64,000 nt of DNA from assembly GCA_027563935.2 (NCBI GenBank), contig CM050451.1:102947565-103011564 (forward strand), given 5' to 3'. This stretch comes from Costus lasius. Taxonomy: Eukaryota; Streptophyta; Magnoliopsida; Zingiberales; Costaceae. Under the pieces are notes generated by a model. The model was not told the origin of the DNA. It was given only the letters and a program-made list of their open reading frames with translations, and did no database searches. Position numbers and translations under genes: made by a program. Positions 34,901-45,555 of this stretch are shown in pieces (the first letter of the stretch is position 1; the number at the start of each line of letters is the position of its first letter).

Positions 34901-37300
34901 TACATCTGGCTCAATTGCGATGTTCGAGTCGAGAATATCGGCATAAACACGAACTTCTTCCTCTTGTACTTTGTCATAGTCGCCCATCAGGCATACTTTG
35001 AGGGGATCGATGTTTGTCCGAGGGATGTAAGACGAATTGAGCTCATCGTCGACGACTCTGATACTACAGCAGGAATCTTCAAAGATAGTCTTTTTTAGGC
35101 TACCTATGATATCAAATTCAACCGTATCCTCACCTATGCACAGTGTCAACTTCCCATTTTTAACGTAGATTATAGCACCGGCAGTTGCCAAAAATGGTTT
35201 GCCCAGTATTATAGAAAGTTTGGAGTCTTCCTCCATCTCAAGTACAATGAAATCAGCTAGAATAAAAAATTTACCGACCTTTATTGACACGTCCTCCAGA
35301 ATTCCTACCGGATGTTGTACGGAACGATCGGCCAATTGCAAGGAGATGTTTGTCGGCTTTAAGTCTCTGATATCCAGTTTCTTGCAAAGAGAGAGTGGCA
35401 TCAGACTTACACTGGCGCCAAGATCGCACAAAGCACAGTCGAAAGGTGTATTTCCGATCAGGCATTGAATGGTAAAGCTGTCTGGATCCTTCAACTTTGG
35501 CGGTAACTTATTTTGGATGATTGCGCTGCATTCCTCAGTTAACGCCACTGTGCCGTGTTCTTCCATTTTTCTTTTATTTGACAAGATTTCCTTCAAAAAC
35601 TTAGCATATGATGACATTTGTGATAAAACATCGGTAAACGGTATGTTAATATATAGTTTCTTTAAAATTTCTAAAAATTTACCAAATTGATGATCGAGTT
35701 TTGCTTTTGCCAACCTCTGGGGAAATGGAATGAGTTGTTTGTAAGGTGGTGGTGGAACATAGACAGGTTCATTCTCTTTTGTCTGTGATTCACTCTCGAC
35801 TGATTCATTGGGTTCCTCAAACTCAGGGGTTCTGGTTTCATTCACAACGGTCATCCTTGGGCATCTCTGGTTCCTCAAGCTGCTTGCCACTACGCATGGT
35901 AATGGCGTTGCAATGCTCTTTGGGATTCATTTCAAGCTCTCCAGGTAATCTGCTCGGCGGTCTAGTAGATATACTAGCCTGTTGGGCTATTTGGTTTTCC
36001 ATTATCTTCTGGTTTGTGGTTAAGTTTTTGATTGCTTCTAGCATGCAGTCCATGGCTTTTGTTTGCGTTGACACGAAGTTGTCAAAGCGTGATTTTAAGG
36101 TTGGTTCATGTGGGATTGTGTTGGTGCTTGGTTGTGGTGGTTGGTCAAATTGTTTAGGCTGATACCCAATGTTGGGCGAATGAAATCCAGGAGGTTGCCT
36201 ATAGTTCGATTGTTGAACTGCATTGTTATTTCTATAGGAGAAGTTGGGATGATTTTTCCACCTAGGGTTATAGGTATAAGAATACAGGTTGTTTTGGACC
36301 CTCAGGTTAAAGTTACCTACAACATTCACCAAGGCAGGTGGGGGGTCTTGTGATACCATATTCCCTAATTGACAAGTGTCAAATTGATGACCTTCCATTC
36401 CACAAATTTCACACATGGTAGCACTATAACGCATGTTCATAGAATCAAGTTTATGAGATGACGAATTTACTTTACAGCAAGAGAACTAAGAGCGTCGAGT
36501 TCATATTTACCGGCTTGTCGGGATGAAGTACCTCTCTCGCCCGACCATTGGTAGTGGTTGAGCGCCATTTCTTTGATCAAATTGTAGGCTTCATCGACTG
36601 CCTTGTTCATCAAAGCTCCTCTAGTGGCTGCATCAGCGGTAATACGAGTGTTATAAAGCAAGCCATTATAAAATGTATGTACCAGTACCCTTTCCATGAG
36701 GCTATGGTGAGGACACATTCACTGCAATTCCTTGAAGCGGTCTCATGCCTCATATAGTGATTCAGCTTCTTTTGGGGAGAAATTGGTAATATGGTTTCTC
36801 AGTTGCGTGGTTTTACTCGAAGGGAAATATTTTGCAAGGAAAGCATGTGAGAGTTGTTCCCATGTGATAATGGATCCAGATGGTAATGAATGTAACCAAG
36901 CTCGCGCCCTATCTCTAAGTGAAAAAGGAAAAAGTCGTAGCCACAGAGAGTCAGTGGTTACACCATTCATTTTAAGAGTGTCATAGTATTCAAGAAAAAC
37001 TGATAAATGCATGTTTGGATCTTCAGTCGGTGATCCACCGAATTGGCTTTGTTGTAACATTGATAGAAGTGATAATTTTATCTCAAAATTGTTTGCCTCT
37101 ATTGGTGGACGTGCAATGCTCAAATGCAGCCCTTGAACATTTGGTGCAGCGAAATCTCGGAGTGACTAGTTACCGTCCATGATTGTTATTTGCGAGTTCT
37201 TCTTGGGTTGATACTTCTGAAGATTCTTGCGACGCCAGAACGTTCTTTCGATTTCTGAATCGAATGGTATTGTAAGTTCCGGTCGCGGAGTTCTACGCAT
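31960..37300 (-). pseudogene. Athila gag-pol polyprotein, M1
   Basis: The start MRRTPRPEL is at 37300. Gag has IARPPIEANNFEIKLSLL, RLFPFSLRDRARAWLHSL and a zinc knuckle CEICGMEGHQFDTC (about 36405). Protease has ALCDLGASVSLMPLSLC and LSIILGKPFLATAGA. RT has MCIDYRKLNKATRKD and VFMDDFLVYG (active site kept). RNase H has [23 protein letters not shown] and YTDHAVIRY (catalytic Asp kept). Integrase has [48 protein letters not shown] and [13 protein letters not shown] (DDE kept), ending at a stop at 31960-31962. It is broken by stops near 37182, 36742, 36718 and 34405 (TGG-to-TGA or CGA-to-TGA style), frameshifts near 34530 and 34300, and a TGA at about 32072. All catalytic residues I could check are intact. 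Confidence 0.92.
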
Positions 37301-37431
37301 AAACTAAAATTCTAACAAGCAAGTGTTTCGTTAAATCAAGAAAGGTATAAGATTAAATAAAAGAAAATATACTGAGCTAAAAATGTTTAGTATATTAACT
37401 TCTAAATCTTATCAATATTGCTAAAATTAGT

Positions 37432-37448
37432 CCCCGGCAATGGCGCCA
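37432..37448 (-). promoter_or_regulatory. primer-binding site (tRNA-Asp type), M1
   Basis: Minus strand TGGCGCCATTGCCGGGG, six bases after the LTR end; nearly the canonical Athila tRNA-Asp site. Confidence 0.85.
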
Positions 37449-37887
37449 AAAACTTGATAGCGCCCACAAATGTAGGTAGGTGTTTCCGCAAGTACATGGG
37501 TCAATCGAAGTAATAAAATATCGATCCCACGGGGACTAATAGGCAAGTACCGACAGATCACAAAAATGCTAGCTAGACGATGTCGAAATTAGTGAAGTTA
37601 AATGTGATGAAATAATTAAATGCACAAGTACGTAAATAGAGGAAATCACACGAGAGAATTTTAATGAGGAGATGCATCAGGATATGAGTTCACGGCTTTG
37701 ACTTCTTACAGTTGAATAGTCAAACTCTATCACCAATGTCCTATCAATTCAAGGGAATGAGCCACCTATTGTGCAGGTTGCTCCCTCCAATAATCTCGTC
37801 TGCTCCCACAAATTAGATTATCGGTCTAATCCGTAGGGTTCTGACGCGCGGCCGGACTAGAGTCTCCGCGCTACCTCTAAGCTCCTT

Positions 37888-38320
37888 ATAATCCCCGCAA
37901 GTAAGTATAGATCCACACGCGAGTTTCCCTCCTAGAGATGCTGATTTACAAACCTCACTTAGGGTGATTAAAGGCTCAAACACTCCCTTTCGGATAGTGT
38001 AGGCATAGCACACCAACAGAATAGATAAACCCTCAACCAAATGGGTCTGACGGGCGGTCGGACAAGAGTCTCTCCACTACATCTAGATTCCTTATAACCC
38101 CACTAGTAAGTACAACTCTACAAGCGAGTTTTCCTCCTAGAGATGCTGATTGACAAACCTTACTAGAGTGATTCAAGGCTCAAGCATGCCCCTCCGGATA
38201 ATGCTTCCCTATAGTCCACCGAGTAAGTACAGATCTGCAAGCGAGTTTTCCTCTTAGAGATGCTGATTAACAAACCTTACTCAGGTAACTAAAGGTTGAA
38301 ACATACTCTTTTGGGTAATG
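37888..38320. repeat. three-copy ~110-bp repeat in the M1 LTR
   Basis: Units begin near 37888, 38088 and 38206 and share GAGTTT(T)CCTC(C/T)TAGAGATGCTGATT and ACAAACC(T)TACT blocks. They lie in the R/U5 half of the LTR. Confidence 0.75.
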
Positions 38321-38859
38321 CAGGCAATGCGCACTCATAGGGTCGAGCAAGGACATTGGGCGAATACAGTTAAACTATTGCAACTAGTAATTCATCAAGG
38401 GCTACCCCACATCCTGATTTAGAACTTAGCCTATCATTATCATGATGAAAGCGCAAACAATATCCTTTAACAACATACGCATATGCAGATTTGTACGGGA
38501 ATTACAAGACAAGATTAAGATCATGCAAGGCTATGCAAGGATTATACAATAAGCGCAAGAGATAGGATGAAACTTGTAGATCTTCCTTACAAACTTGTTT
38601 TTGAGATGCTCACGCAATAGGATCTTCAATAATTTCAGATGTGCCGCTCTTCTCCTCCTCGCAAGCACAGCACTTCTCTCTACGTGATCCCTCTTTTCGA
38701 ATGATCCCTCTTCCTCTTCTCCTCAACCTTTTTATTCCTGTCCCCTCTATGCCTTTTCCTTCTTCCCATTCCCTGCCAAAGCTGCCACAGCCGCTGCCAC
38801 TTTCCAGCAAGAGAAGACTTTGCTGCCAGCCTCCATGCATTGCAATGCCGCAGCCAACT

Positions 38860-39140
38860 TTCTCACGAAATCGTGATTTCGTGACCAAATCTACCGCCGA
38901 AAGCTGCTCCACGCATCCTTTTGTCAACGGTGGAGAAAAGTCCTAAGTGCCATTCAGCCTTCCCTCAGGTTAGATTGAAGAAATTTGGGCAAAAATCACA
39001 ATTTCTTAACAAGTGGGTCCGCGATCGCGGGCGAAAATTTGGTCATGACCCAGTCGTGATTTATCGCTTGCAGCTTAAATGTGGAGACGAGTCACAGGCA
39101 TGATTCTGATTGTGACCCGGTTGTGATTTCCAACGAAGGC
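38860..39140. promoter_or_regulatory. dyad array in the M1 LTR
   Basis: About three units: ATCACGA/TCGTGAT-like arms near 38873-38890, GCGATCGC plus GGTCATGACC and CGTGATTT at 39000-39064, and GATTGTGACCCGGTTGTGAT near 39106-39126. Similar half-sites recur before the M1 env-like gene. Confidence 0.5.
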
Positions 39141-39373
39141 TTCAATGAGTCCGAAAACTTCTAGTTAGGATCATCTTGAGTTAGGCTGAGCTTTTCTATT
39201 AGAATCCGCCCTCTTTATGGTCGTTTTGACCTGAAAACATGAAAATACCAAGAAAAGTATAGATTTCATAGATGTAAAGCAATTTAGGCATTAATCAGGC
39301 AGAAAGCCCAGAAATATAGGTGATTCTGACTGTAAAATCATACTTGAAGTGCTATATAAATCTGTGTTAACAT

Positions 39374-39420
39374 CGAGAAAGGGGAAATTCTTACTCTTTC
39401 AGACCCCGTGGACTTGGTGA
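39374..39420 (+). pseudogene. Athila integrase C-terminal remnant, E2
   Basis: GAGAAAGGGGAAATTCTTAC onward matches the last codons of E1 integrase (22427-22477; peptide TLSDP). This marks where E2 resumes after the interruption. The preceding 39298-39373 is unidentified. Confidence 0.75.
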
Positions 39421-39464
39421 CATGATAACTCCTTGGGTCGAGCTATTGACCTTAAATTAGTGCT

Positions 39465-39482
39465 CTTGAGAGACAACCCAAG
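39465..39482 (+). other. end-of-pol hairpin, E2
   Basis: CTTGAGAGACAACCCAAG, about 45 bp after the pol stop; the stem keeps five of six pairs. Confidence 0.7.
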
Positions 39483-39679
39483 TTCTTGCTTATTTAATCC
39501 TTGCTGCATTACTTTCCGTTGCTAATAGGTAGACTTCTTAGTTTATTAATTTTGTTTAGTTCTTGGTAGTAATATGGGGAATTTTGCTGATTGTATGTCT
39601 TTTTGTGTTATAGGAACCTATTGGGAGGATAGGGTTTTTGAGATGAAATTTTTGAGCATTCTAGAGAACTTCACGGCCA

Positions 39680-40062
39680 GGTGAACCCCATGGGGTTCAC
39701 TCGTGAAGCCCACTGTGTATTTAAAAAAAATTGGTTTTCACTGATAAATTTGCGGCAAAAGGGTGGATTCAGCATTCATGGATAGAATATGGCATTTTGA
39801 GCTATCCAGGTTTCTTCAGAAGATTTCACTGCTAGGTGAACCCAGCGGGGTTCACCCGTGAAGTCTACTGTATCCGATCAGATCACTTTTCCTCCAGAGA
39901 GCTTCACGGCCTGGTGAACCCCATGGGGTTCACCCATATTTTTGACTGTGCAAAACCTTCTAGAGGACTTCACTGGTGAACCCCATGGGGTTCACTTGTA
40001 ATTCTAAATGCACCGAATCTACCAGAGAGCTTCATAGGTAGGTGAACCCCATGGGGTTCACC
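39680..40062. promoter_or_regulatory. dyad array between pol and env-like gene, E2
   Basis: Five units lie at 39680, 39835, 39913, 39975 and 40041. The units at 39913-39934 and 40041-40062 are perfect 22-bp palindromes with arms GGTGAACCCC and GGGGTTCACC around AT. Each is preceded by a CTTCA(C) motif. The same GGTGAACCC/GGGTTCACC motif forms the arrays of LTRs 1-3. Confidence 0.7.
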
Positions 40063-41309
40063 GGTGCTTCTAAACGTTACTCGCCCGAATTTATGGTAGC
40101 ACACGGGTAGAGTTTCCACCAAACCCATGTGCCGCCAAACTTGCTGTTCCCAATCTGCGCTCCTCCGGCGAAATCTCTTCTCTTCAGTGCTCAAGGATGT
40201 TTTCTTTCCCCCTGATCCAAGTTTCCCCCAAGGTTTGCGCACGAATTATCTCAGATTAACGACAGATTTCGGCTTTCTTTTCCGCTCATGGTTTTTTTTG
40301 CCGCCTTCTCTATAGCTTGCCGCTGACCTTCGCCGTTTCTTTCTGACTGACCCCTATTTCCTCTGCGATTACATCAAAGATTCTATACAAGCTTTATTGC
40401 TCTTTCATGGCCCCTGTGCGGAAAACAGTCATGTCTCGCCGCCATGCTCCACGCCCAGTATTAGATTCATCAACGGAAGAAGAGGCTTACACCCCTCCTC
40501 CGCCATCCTGACCTCCTCCACCACCTATTACAGAGCACTGGGCAGCACCCTCCTCTTCTGGGCAATAGCACACTTCAGCCCACCGTCCTTAGGCATACAC
40601 ATCACCGCTGAACGAGTTCAGCATTATTTTCTGGAACACCGAGCAAGAGGAACGGCATCGGCTTCTCCTCCATCGAAGGGTGCTCAACACCCGTTATCTT
40701 GACAGAGGGACCTTAGGCATGCTGGGCCTTCTAGAGGATGTGGAGTTTATGTACTCCAATGTTGGATGGGAACAATTTATGCATATGTCTTCTCCTACCG
40801 ACATCGGTATCATGTTGGAATTCTTCAGCTCAATAGAGGTTAAAGCCGATATGATTATCGACCAAGACCCTGGGTGCCTCTCCTTCAGATTGGGCAACAT
40901 AGAGCATTCTCTTTCCTTCTCCCAGCTGCACGGCGTATATGGCTTTCCAGAGCCATGCACGTGCAAGATACCAAAGGAATACAATGAGCAAGCCTTCTGG
41001 GGGAGGGGGGGGGGGGGCATCACTAATGAACACATCTACTCAGCACGCATCACCCGAGCTTCCAGTATATGCAACACAGCTATCAGATATGTCCACCACA
41101 TCCTTGCTCACACCATCTTCGGGCGCGGGGAAACTGATGGTATGATGCGCCAATCTGAATTATTCTATTTATGGTGTATGCTGCATGGTTTTAGGGTGGA
41201 CTCTAGATTCTACTTAGTAAAGCAATTCAGTCGAGTCGCCCATTCTTGCATGGGGGCGATAGTTATGGGAGGGCTGATTACTCCATTGGCAGTTTCCCTA
41301 GGGGTCATC

Positions 41310-43707
41310 TGTTAGTGTTTATGCCCGGCAGACCAATGTATTGATATGGTCTGGCATCATTTGAATGTACTTTGATAGAATTGATATTCTTGATAAAGGC
41401 ATGGTCGTTGTTATGCAGATTGCTTTACCTGCGATGATGTATTGAATTGTATAAATAATGTCCCAGGAGTTTGGTTGGATCCATTCTCAAAGTAATCCCA
41501 GTCAAGGTGCCTTAGCCGATAAGGGACAGCTTTGGTGCATGTGAGACTGGTGTATGGGCTGGTTAGGTGTGGGGCATAGTAACGCAGACATACAGGTGCA
41601 TTAGATGCACTAGAGTGACCCACCGTGAGGATTGACTTGTCCAGTCAATAGGTCAATCTCACATGCAAGAGGTTTGCATTGATCCTTAGACTTGAGGTTT
41701 TCATGTCTAGATGTGATGATGGATATGTTTTGATACAGTCTTACGTCTCTCTGTAAATGGGTGATCAAAACGACTGTCATTGGGCATATCATAAGTCATA
41801 TGGAGATATGGATGACCAATAGTAGGATTTGCCCCTTCCTTGATTGGAAGCATGATATCCACTTTGGGGCGCCCCACCTCATTGGTGCATGACAGGAATG
41901 TATGGCCATACTGTTTGAGTCATGACCAATAGATTGGATTAATAAATATGAGACTAATCCAATGGCAGGATATCAGTTTAGGCAAAGGGATCTAGAATGC
42001 ATGGGAATCCTTGTTACTTTTTAGGGAGTTGATTGCCATGATGACTTTAGTCCTATGACATGGGTAGTAGTGATGTGTTGCTAGATACCTCTCACTACTT
42101 ATGATGTTTAATCATCATTGCCATTGTCATTAGGATCTTACGGGGTCACACGCAATAGACTCTTGACGTTGTATTTTGATCTGGATATCTTGGAATATAT
42201 ATTTGAGTTCATTCTGATCATAAGTCCAAGATAGATTCATAGTTGAATCTGAGTCCAATTGGGATTCATGGGTTTATGTATATCCTGGTCAAGTATGTAC
42301 TCTGTATGGGAGTTGAACTTGGACTTGGGACTATAAACCATGTTGGATGCGAATCCTAATTTAATTAGGAGTTGAAATCCTAATCTTATTAGGAATTGGA
42401 ATCCTAATCCAACTAGGAGTTGGAATCCTAATTTAATTAAGAGTTAGAATCCTAATCCTTTTAGGAATTGGAATCCTAATCCAACTAGGAGTTGGAATCC
42501 TATTTTAATTAGGAGTTGGAATCCTAATCCTATTAGGAATTAGAATCCTATTCCAACTAGGAGTTGGAGTTGGAATCCTAATTCTATTAGGAGTGAAAAT
42601 CTTAATCCAATTAGGATTCAAATCCTAATAAGAACTTGGTTATGGATAAGGCCCATAGTGGTTGGGCGCAAATCCTAATCCAACTAGGATTCAAATCCTA
42701 ATGAGAATTGGATTTGGATAAGGCCCATTGTGTTGGGCGCAAATCCTAATCCAATAAGGATTTTATTCATGGACCTAATTAGTATTAAAATCCAAATCTA
42801 ATTAGGGATTGTGGATTAAATCTAATTGAGGCAAGATTGGAATCCTAATGGAAGCAGGATTCATCATTGGCGCATGGCTTAATTCCATACATGGAATTGG
42901 TGCCAATTGACATGAATAAATCCAAGTGGAATTCGATTTCCTCAATTGGAAACTATCATGGACGCATGGGCTGGTGTGGAGGCGTGTAAGGCTTGATTAA
43001 TTCAAGTGTAATATGCATCAATCACATAAGGAAAGTCCAAATAATAATTGAACTCAAATTACTCCTCATGATATGGCAAGAAGCTTGATTCTTTCCAAGC
43101 TTCTTCAAGCGCCAATTCAAGGAGGGATGTGGCTGAACTATTAGGGCGAATTCCTTGGAGGAATTGTGCCAATCCATAGAAGGAAAGAGGGGTGGCGGCT
43201 ATGGCTTGGTTGCTTATAAAAGAAGGGGTATGCGCCCCCTCTTTTGATGATCAACAAGTGCAGAATTTCTTCTTGAGGCAAGACAACTTGGAGTTGCGCA
43301 AGCCTTGAAGCCCTAGCCGCCCTCTTTCCTTGGTGTTGCGCCACTACTCTTCTTCATCTTGTCTTTGGCCGAGAGTCTCCAAGCAAGGAGACAAGTTGGC
43401 GTGAAGAGCAAGGAGGAAGAAGAAGGAGATTCCAAGAGGTGATCTTCGCTACCCGAGGCTAGCACCAAACGTGGAAGGGAGCAACGTTGAGAAGGTCGAC
43501 GCGTGGATACTTGTAGAGGATGAGCACTTGAGCGTCTTCCACTTGGCATCATCGACTTGACAAGCATTAGAGGTATCATCCCTATCACATCCTTGTGTTC
43601 TCTCTCTCGCATGGATCCTTGGGAAAGGAATATGTTTCGGGTGTAATGCTTCTTCCGCTGCATCCTGGGACTGCAAAGTTTTAAATTACACCCGGTATTC
43701 TCCAACA
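41310..43707 (+). mobile_element. copia-like solo LTR, 2.4 kb
   Basis: Starts TGTTAGTGTTTATG and ends TTCTCCAACA, with ends TGTT/AACA inverted. It interrupts the E2 env-like gene between GGGGTCATC and TCATTCCC, so the 5-bp target duplication is TCATC/TCATT with one mismatch. The related fragment at 51880-52500 shows the uninterrupted site. TATAAAAG lies at 43215. No coding region is seen. The superfamily (Ty1/copia, Angela-like) is a guess from the terminal sequence and layout. Confidence 0.85.
42350..42780. repeat. GGAATCCTAATCC(AACTAGGAGTT) tandem repeat in the solo LTR
   Basis: Degenerate repeats of about 30-36 bp alternating GGAATCCTAAT and TAGGAGTTGGAAT. Self-complementary in part (AATCCTA/TAGGATT). 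Non-coding. Confidence 0.85.
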
Positions 43708-45089
43708 TCATTCCCTACAATACTACGGAAGCAGCAACAACCGGCTCGAGATCAAGTCGTGTGTTTCTATGAAGCTGATCATACGCCGGGGTGATTCTTA
43801 TTGCCTCACATTCAAGGGAAGCCAATTCACCCTTCCATTGCCGAACCCCAAGCGCACCACCGTATGAGTACGAGCTAATTGGCGTATCCAACCCATCACC
43901 AATCCCCAGCCAGACCCCGTGGACACTACGCCTCCGACCCCCGATGCCTTTCATTTCGGCGTCTCCTCATCTATCGGGTCTATGATGACCCTTCTCCAGG
44001 AGATTCATGAGGAGTAGCTCCATCAGGGAGGGGAGCTATTTCACCAAGGGGAGGCACTTGATTAGATGGACACCACTCTCAGCTATATCTGCCAGGAGCA
44101 GTCTACTCGGTAGGAGTTTATGGAGGTGGGCATGTAGAGACAACATAAAATGATGGGGTCCATTTGGGAAAAGCTATCTGCTATAGATGACCAGCTCGCT
44201 TTTCTCTCCGAAGAGAACATGGCACGCATGGACATCTCTTCGGATGAGGAAGCTGAGCCTGACTTTACCTCTCGTGGTAAGGGCAAGAGCTCTCGGGCTT
44301 CTGGCTCTGAATCGCGCAGGAGGAAGTGTCTTGCCCAGAACCCCGCATCGTCACCGACTCCTCTCACGTACATGATCTCGCATAAAGGACTATGTGACAT
44401 TTAGAATGAGTGAGCTATCTTTTTTCTATTTTACTATCTTTTGTTGCCATGTGGTTATCTGATTTGCTGTAGTTTCTATTTCTGCTACTTAACCTTGACT
44501 TGACTGACTGGAGATTCATTTTGGCATTGTATTGATATGCCACTATTCGTGGGCCTGGTCCACATCTTCAGGCCCCTGCACATTTGTGTATGACATGTTT
44601 GGACTTGTTTTACAGTTTATCTAGGTATCTGCTATGATCCTCATGTTGATGTGTCAATGGTGAATGAGTTGTGCATAAGTTCACTCTGAGACATTGTGGT
44701 ATTGTGATTGAGAGTTCAGTCATTGCTCTATCATGTTTGAGTAAGATATTTTTGATCCTATGATATCTAGGCAAAATTCCTAAAGTTGAATGCATGTTTG
44801 GTCAAGAGTAATCAGGACTTTTTGAGTGCATCACTTTGTTAGAAATATTCTATGATCATATTCATATGTTCTATGATTTTGAAATCTTCTGATTTGGATT
44901 GTTTCAGACCATTCATTAGTGGGTCGAATATTTCTATGATTGTTCAATTAACTTATGCTTGTAGTTTACATATGATTCATATTAAAATGCTCATATACTT
45001 ATTCGTTCCTTTAGTCCTTTTCTATTGTTGGGAAGACACTACATTTGTTAAGAGATGAAAGGATACATTCAAAAAAAACCCTTAGATTC

Positions 45090-45215
45090 CTCTATTTGGC
45101 ACTGCGAAAAATTGACAGTGGTACCTAAAAACATGAGTTGAAATCTAAAGAGAGACTCCTCTACTTGGCACTACGAAAAATTGGCAGTAGTACCTAAGGA
45201 TATGAGTTGAAGTCT
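45090..45215 (+). other. duplicated hairpin unit after env-like gene, E2
   Basis: Two copies of a ~65-bp unit. Copy 1 has TTGGCACTGCGAAAAATTGA then CAGTGGTACC; copy 2 has CTCCTCTACTTGGCACTACG then TTGGCAGTAGTACC. Each ends ATGAGTTGAA(A/G)TCT. GGCACTG/CAGTGGTACC arms form a stem around a GAAAAATT loop. The same duplicated unit is in M2 on the minus strand (55590-55755). Confidence 0.75.
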
Positions 45216-45516
45216 GATGTTATAATTAGTGTATCGTATCCTAAATAACACATTTGCGTTAATCCCAACGATTTGATTTGGATGAATTGGAATAGCATGA
45301 GTATTGTGTAAGCTTGATTTAATTCTATGTTTATTACTGGCTGAGTTCTTTGACTTCTAGAAATTGTGGGATCAAACTGTTAAACGATCGAAACACCCAA
45401 TCACTTGATTTCTTCTGATTAGATCTTGGATTGCTAGTGGATATTTCTCTAATTTGGATGCATGCTTCAACATGAATGATTACTCTCATACCTATCATGT
45501 ACTTCATCTTATTTTA

Positions 45517-45534
45517 TTGCTTGAGGACAAGCAA
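45517..45534 (+). other. pre-polypurine-tract hairpin, E2
   Basis: TTGCTTGAGGACAAGCAA has a perfect 7-bp stem with a 4-base loop, 21 bp before LTR 3. The same 18 bases occur in M2 at 55218-55235 (minus). Confidence 0.85.
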
Positions 45535-45555
45535 AGATTTAAGTCTGGGAGTGTT

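Larger units (their letters stand above)
29142..39297 (-). mobile_element. Athila-type Ty3/gypsy retrotransposon M1 (minus, 3' truncated)
   Basis: Read on the minus strand: LTR 39297-37455, primer site (37448-37432), gag-pol (37300-31960), end-of-pol hairpin, dyad array (31260-30700) and env-like remnant (30406-29142). The 3' LTR is missing and the element stops against a copia fragment. It is the most complete gag-pol of the window. It sits inside the broken E2 copy. The flanking 39298-39373 is of unknown origin. Confidence 0.88.
37455..39297 (-). repeat. Athila 5' LTR, M1
   Basis: On the minus strand it starts TGATTAATGCC and ends GGCGCTATCA, followed by AGTTTT and the primer site. Dyad-type motifs with GGTCATGACC and AATCACGA lie at about 38860-39140 in the U3 part. 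Three diverged tandem copies of a ~110-bp unit lie at 37888-38320. Confidence 0.88.
40407..44403 (+). pseudogene. Athila env-like ORF (ATHILA ORF-1 type), E2, split by solo LTR
   Basis: The start ATG at 40407 (MAPVRKTVMSRR) is in the same frame as the long open part 40680-41309, but three stops lie between. Conserved blocks are NTRYLDRGTLGMLGLLEDV, IGIMLEFFSSIEVK, CLSFRLGNIEHSL, IRYVHHILAHTIFGRG and QSELFYLWCMLHG. A run of 13 G (41005-41017) replaces a normal segment. A copia-like solo LTR occupies 41310-43707. The frame then resumes with RLEIKSCVSMKLIIRRGDSY and a serine/acidic tail (MDISSDEEAEPDFTSRGKGK), ending at a stop at 44401-44403, with further stops near 43908, 44015, 44065 and 44112. 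No signal peptide or membrane segment is evident. Confidence 0.85.
44404..45555 (+). other. E2 region between env-like gene and 3' LTR
   Basis: No gene. It holds a duplicated hairpin (about 45090-45215), the hairpin TTGCTTGAGGACAAGCAA (45517-45534), and a purine-rich tract AAGTCTGGGAGTG directly before the LTR start, the likely polypurine tract. Confidence 0.7.

Noticed and set aside
38610..38946. Opposed 101-105-codon ORFs in the M1 LTR
   Set aside because: Within LTR sequence, no domain, mutual shadows.
39298..39373. Possible continuation of the M1 LTR
   Set aside because: The TGATTAATGCC start at 39297 matches the other Athila LTR starts, and no terminal repeat supports a longer LTR; left unidentified.
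43141..44404. ORFs on both strands across the right end of the copia-like LTR and E2 env tail
   Set aside because: Minus-strand frames are shadows; only the plus-strand frame continues the env-like homology.
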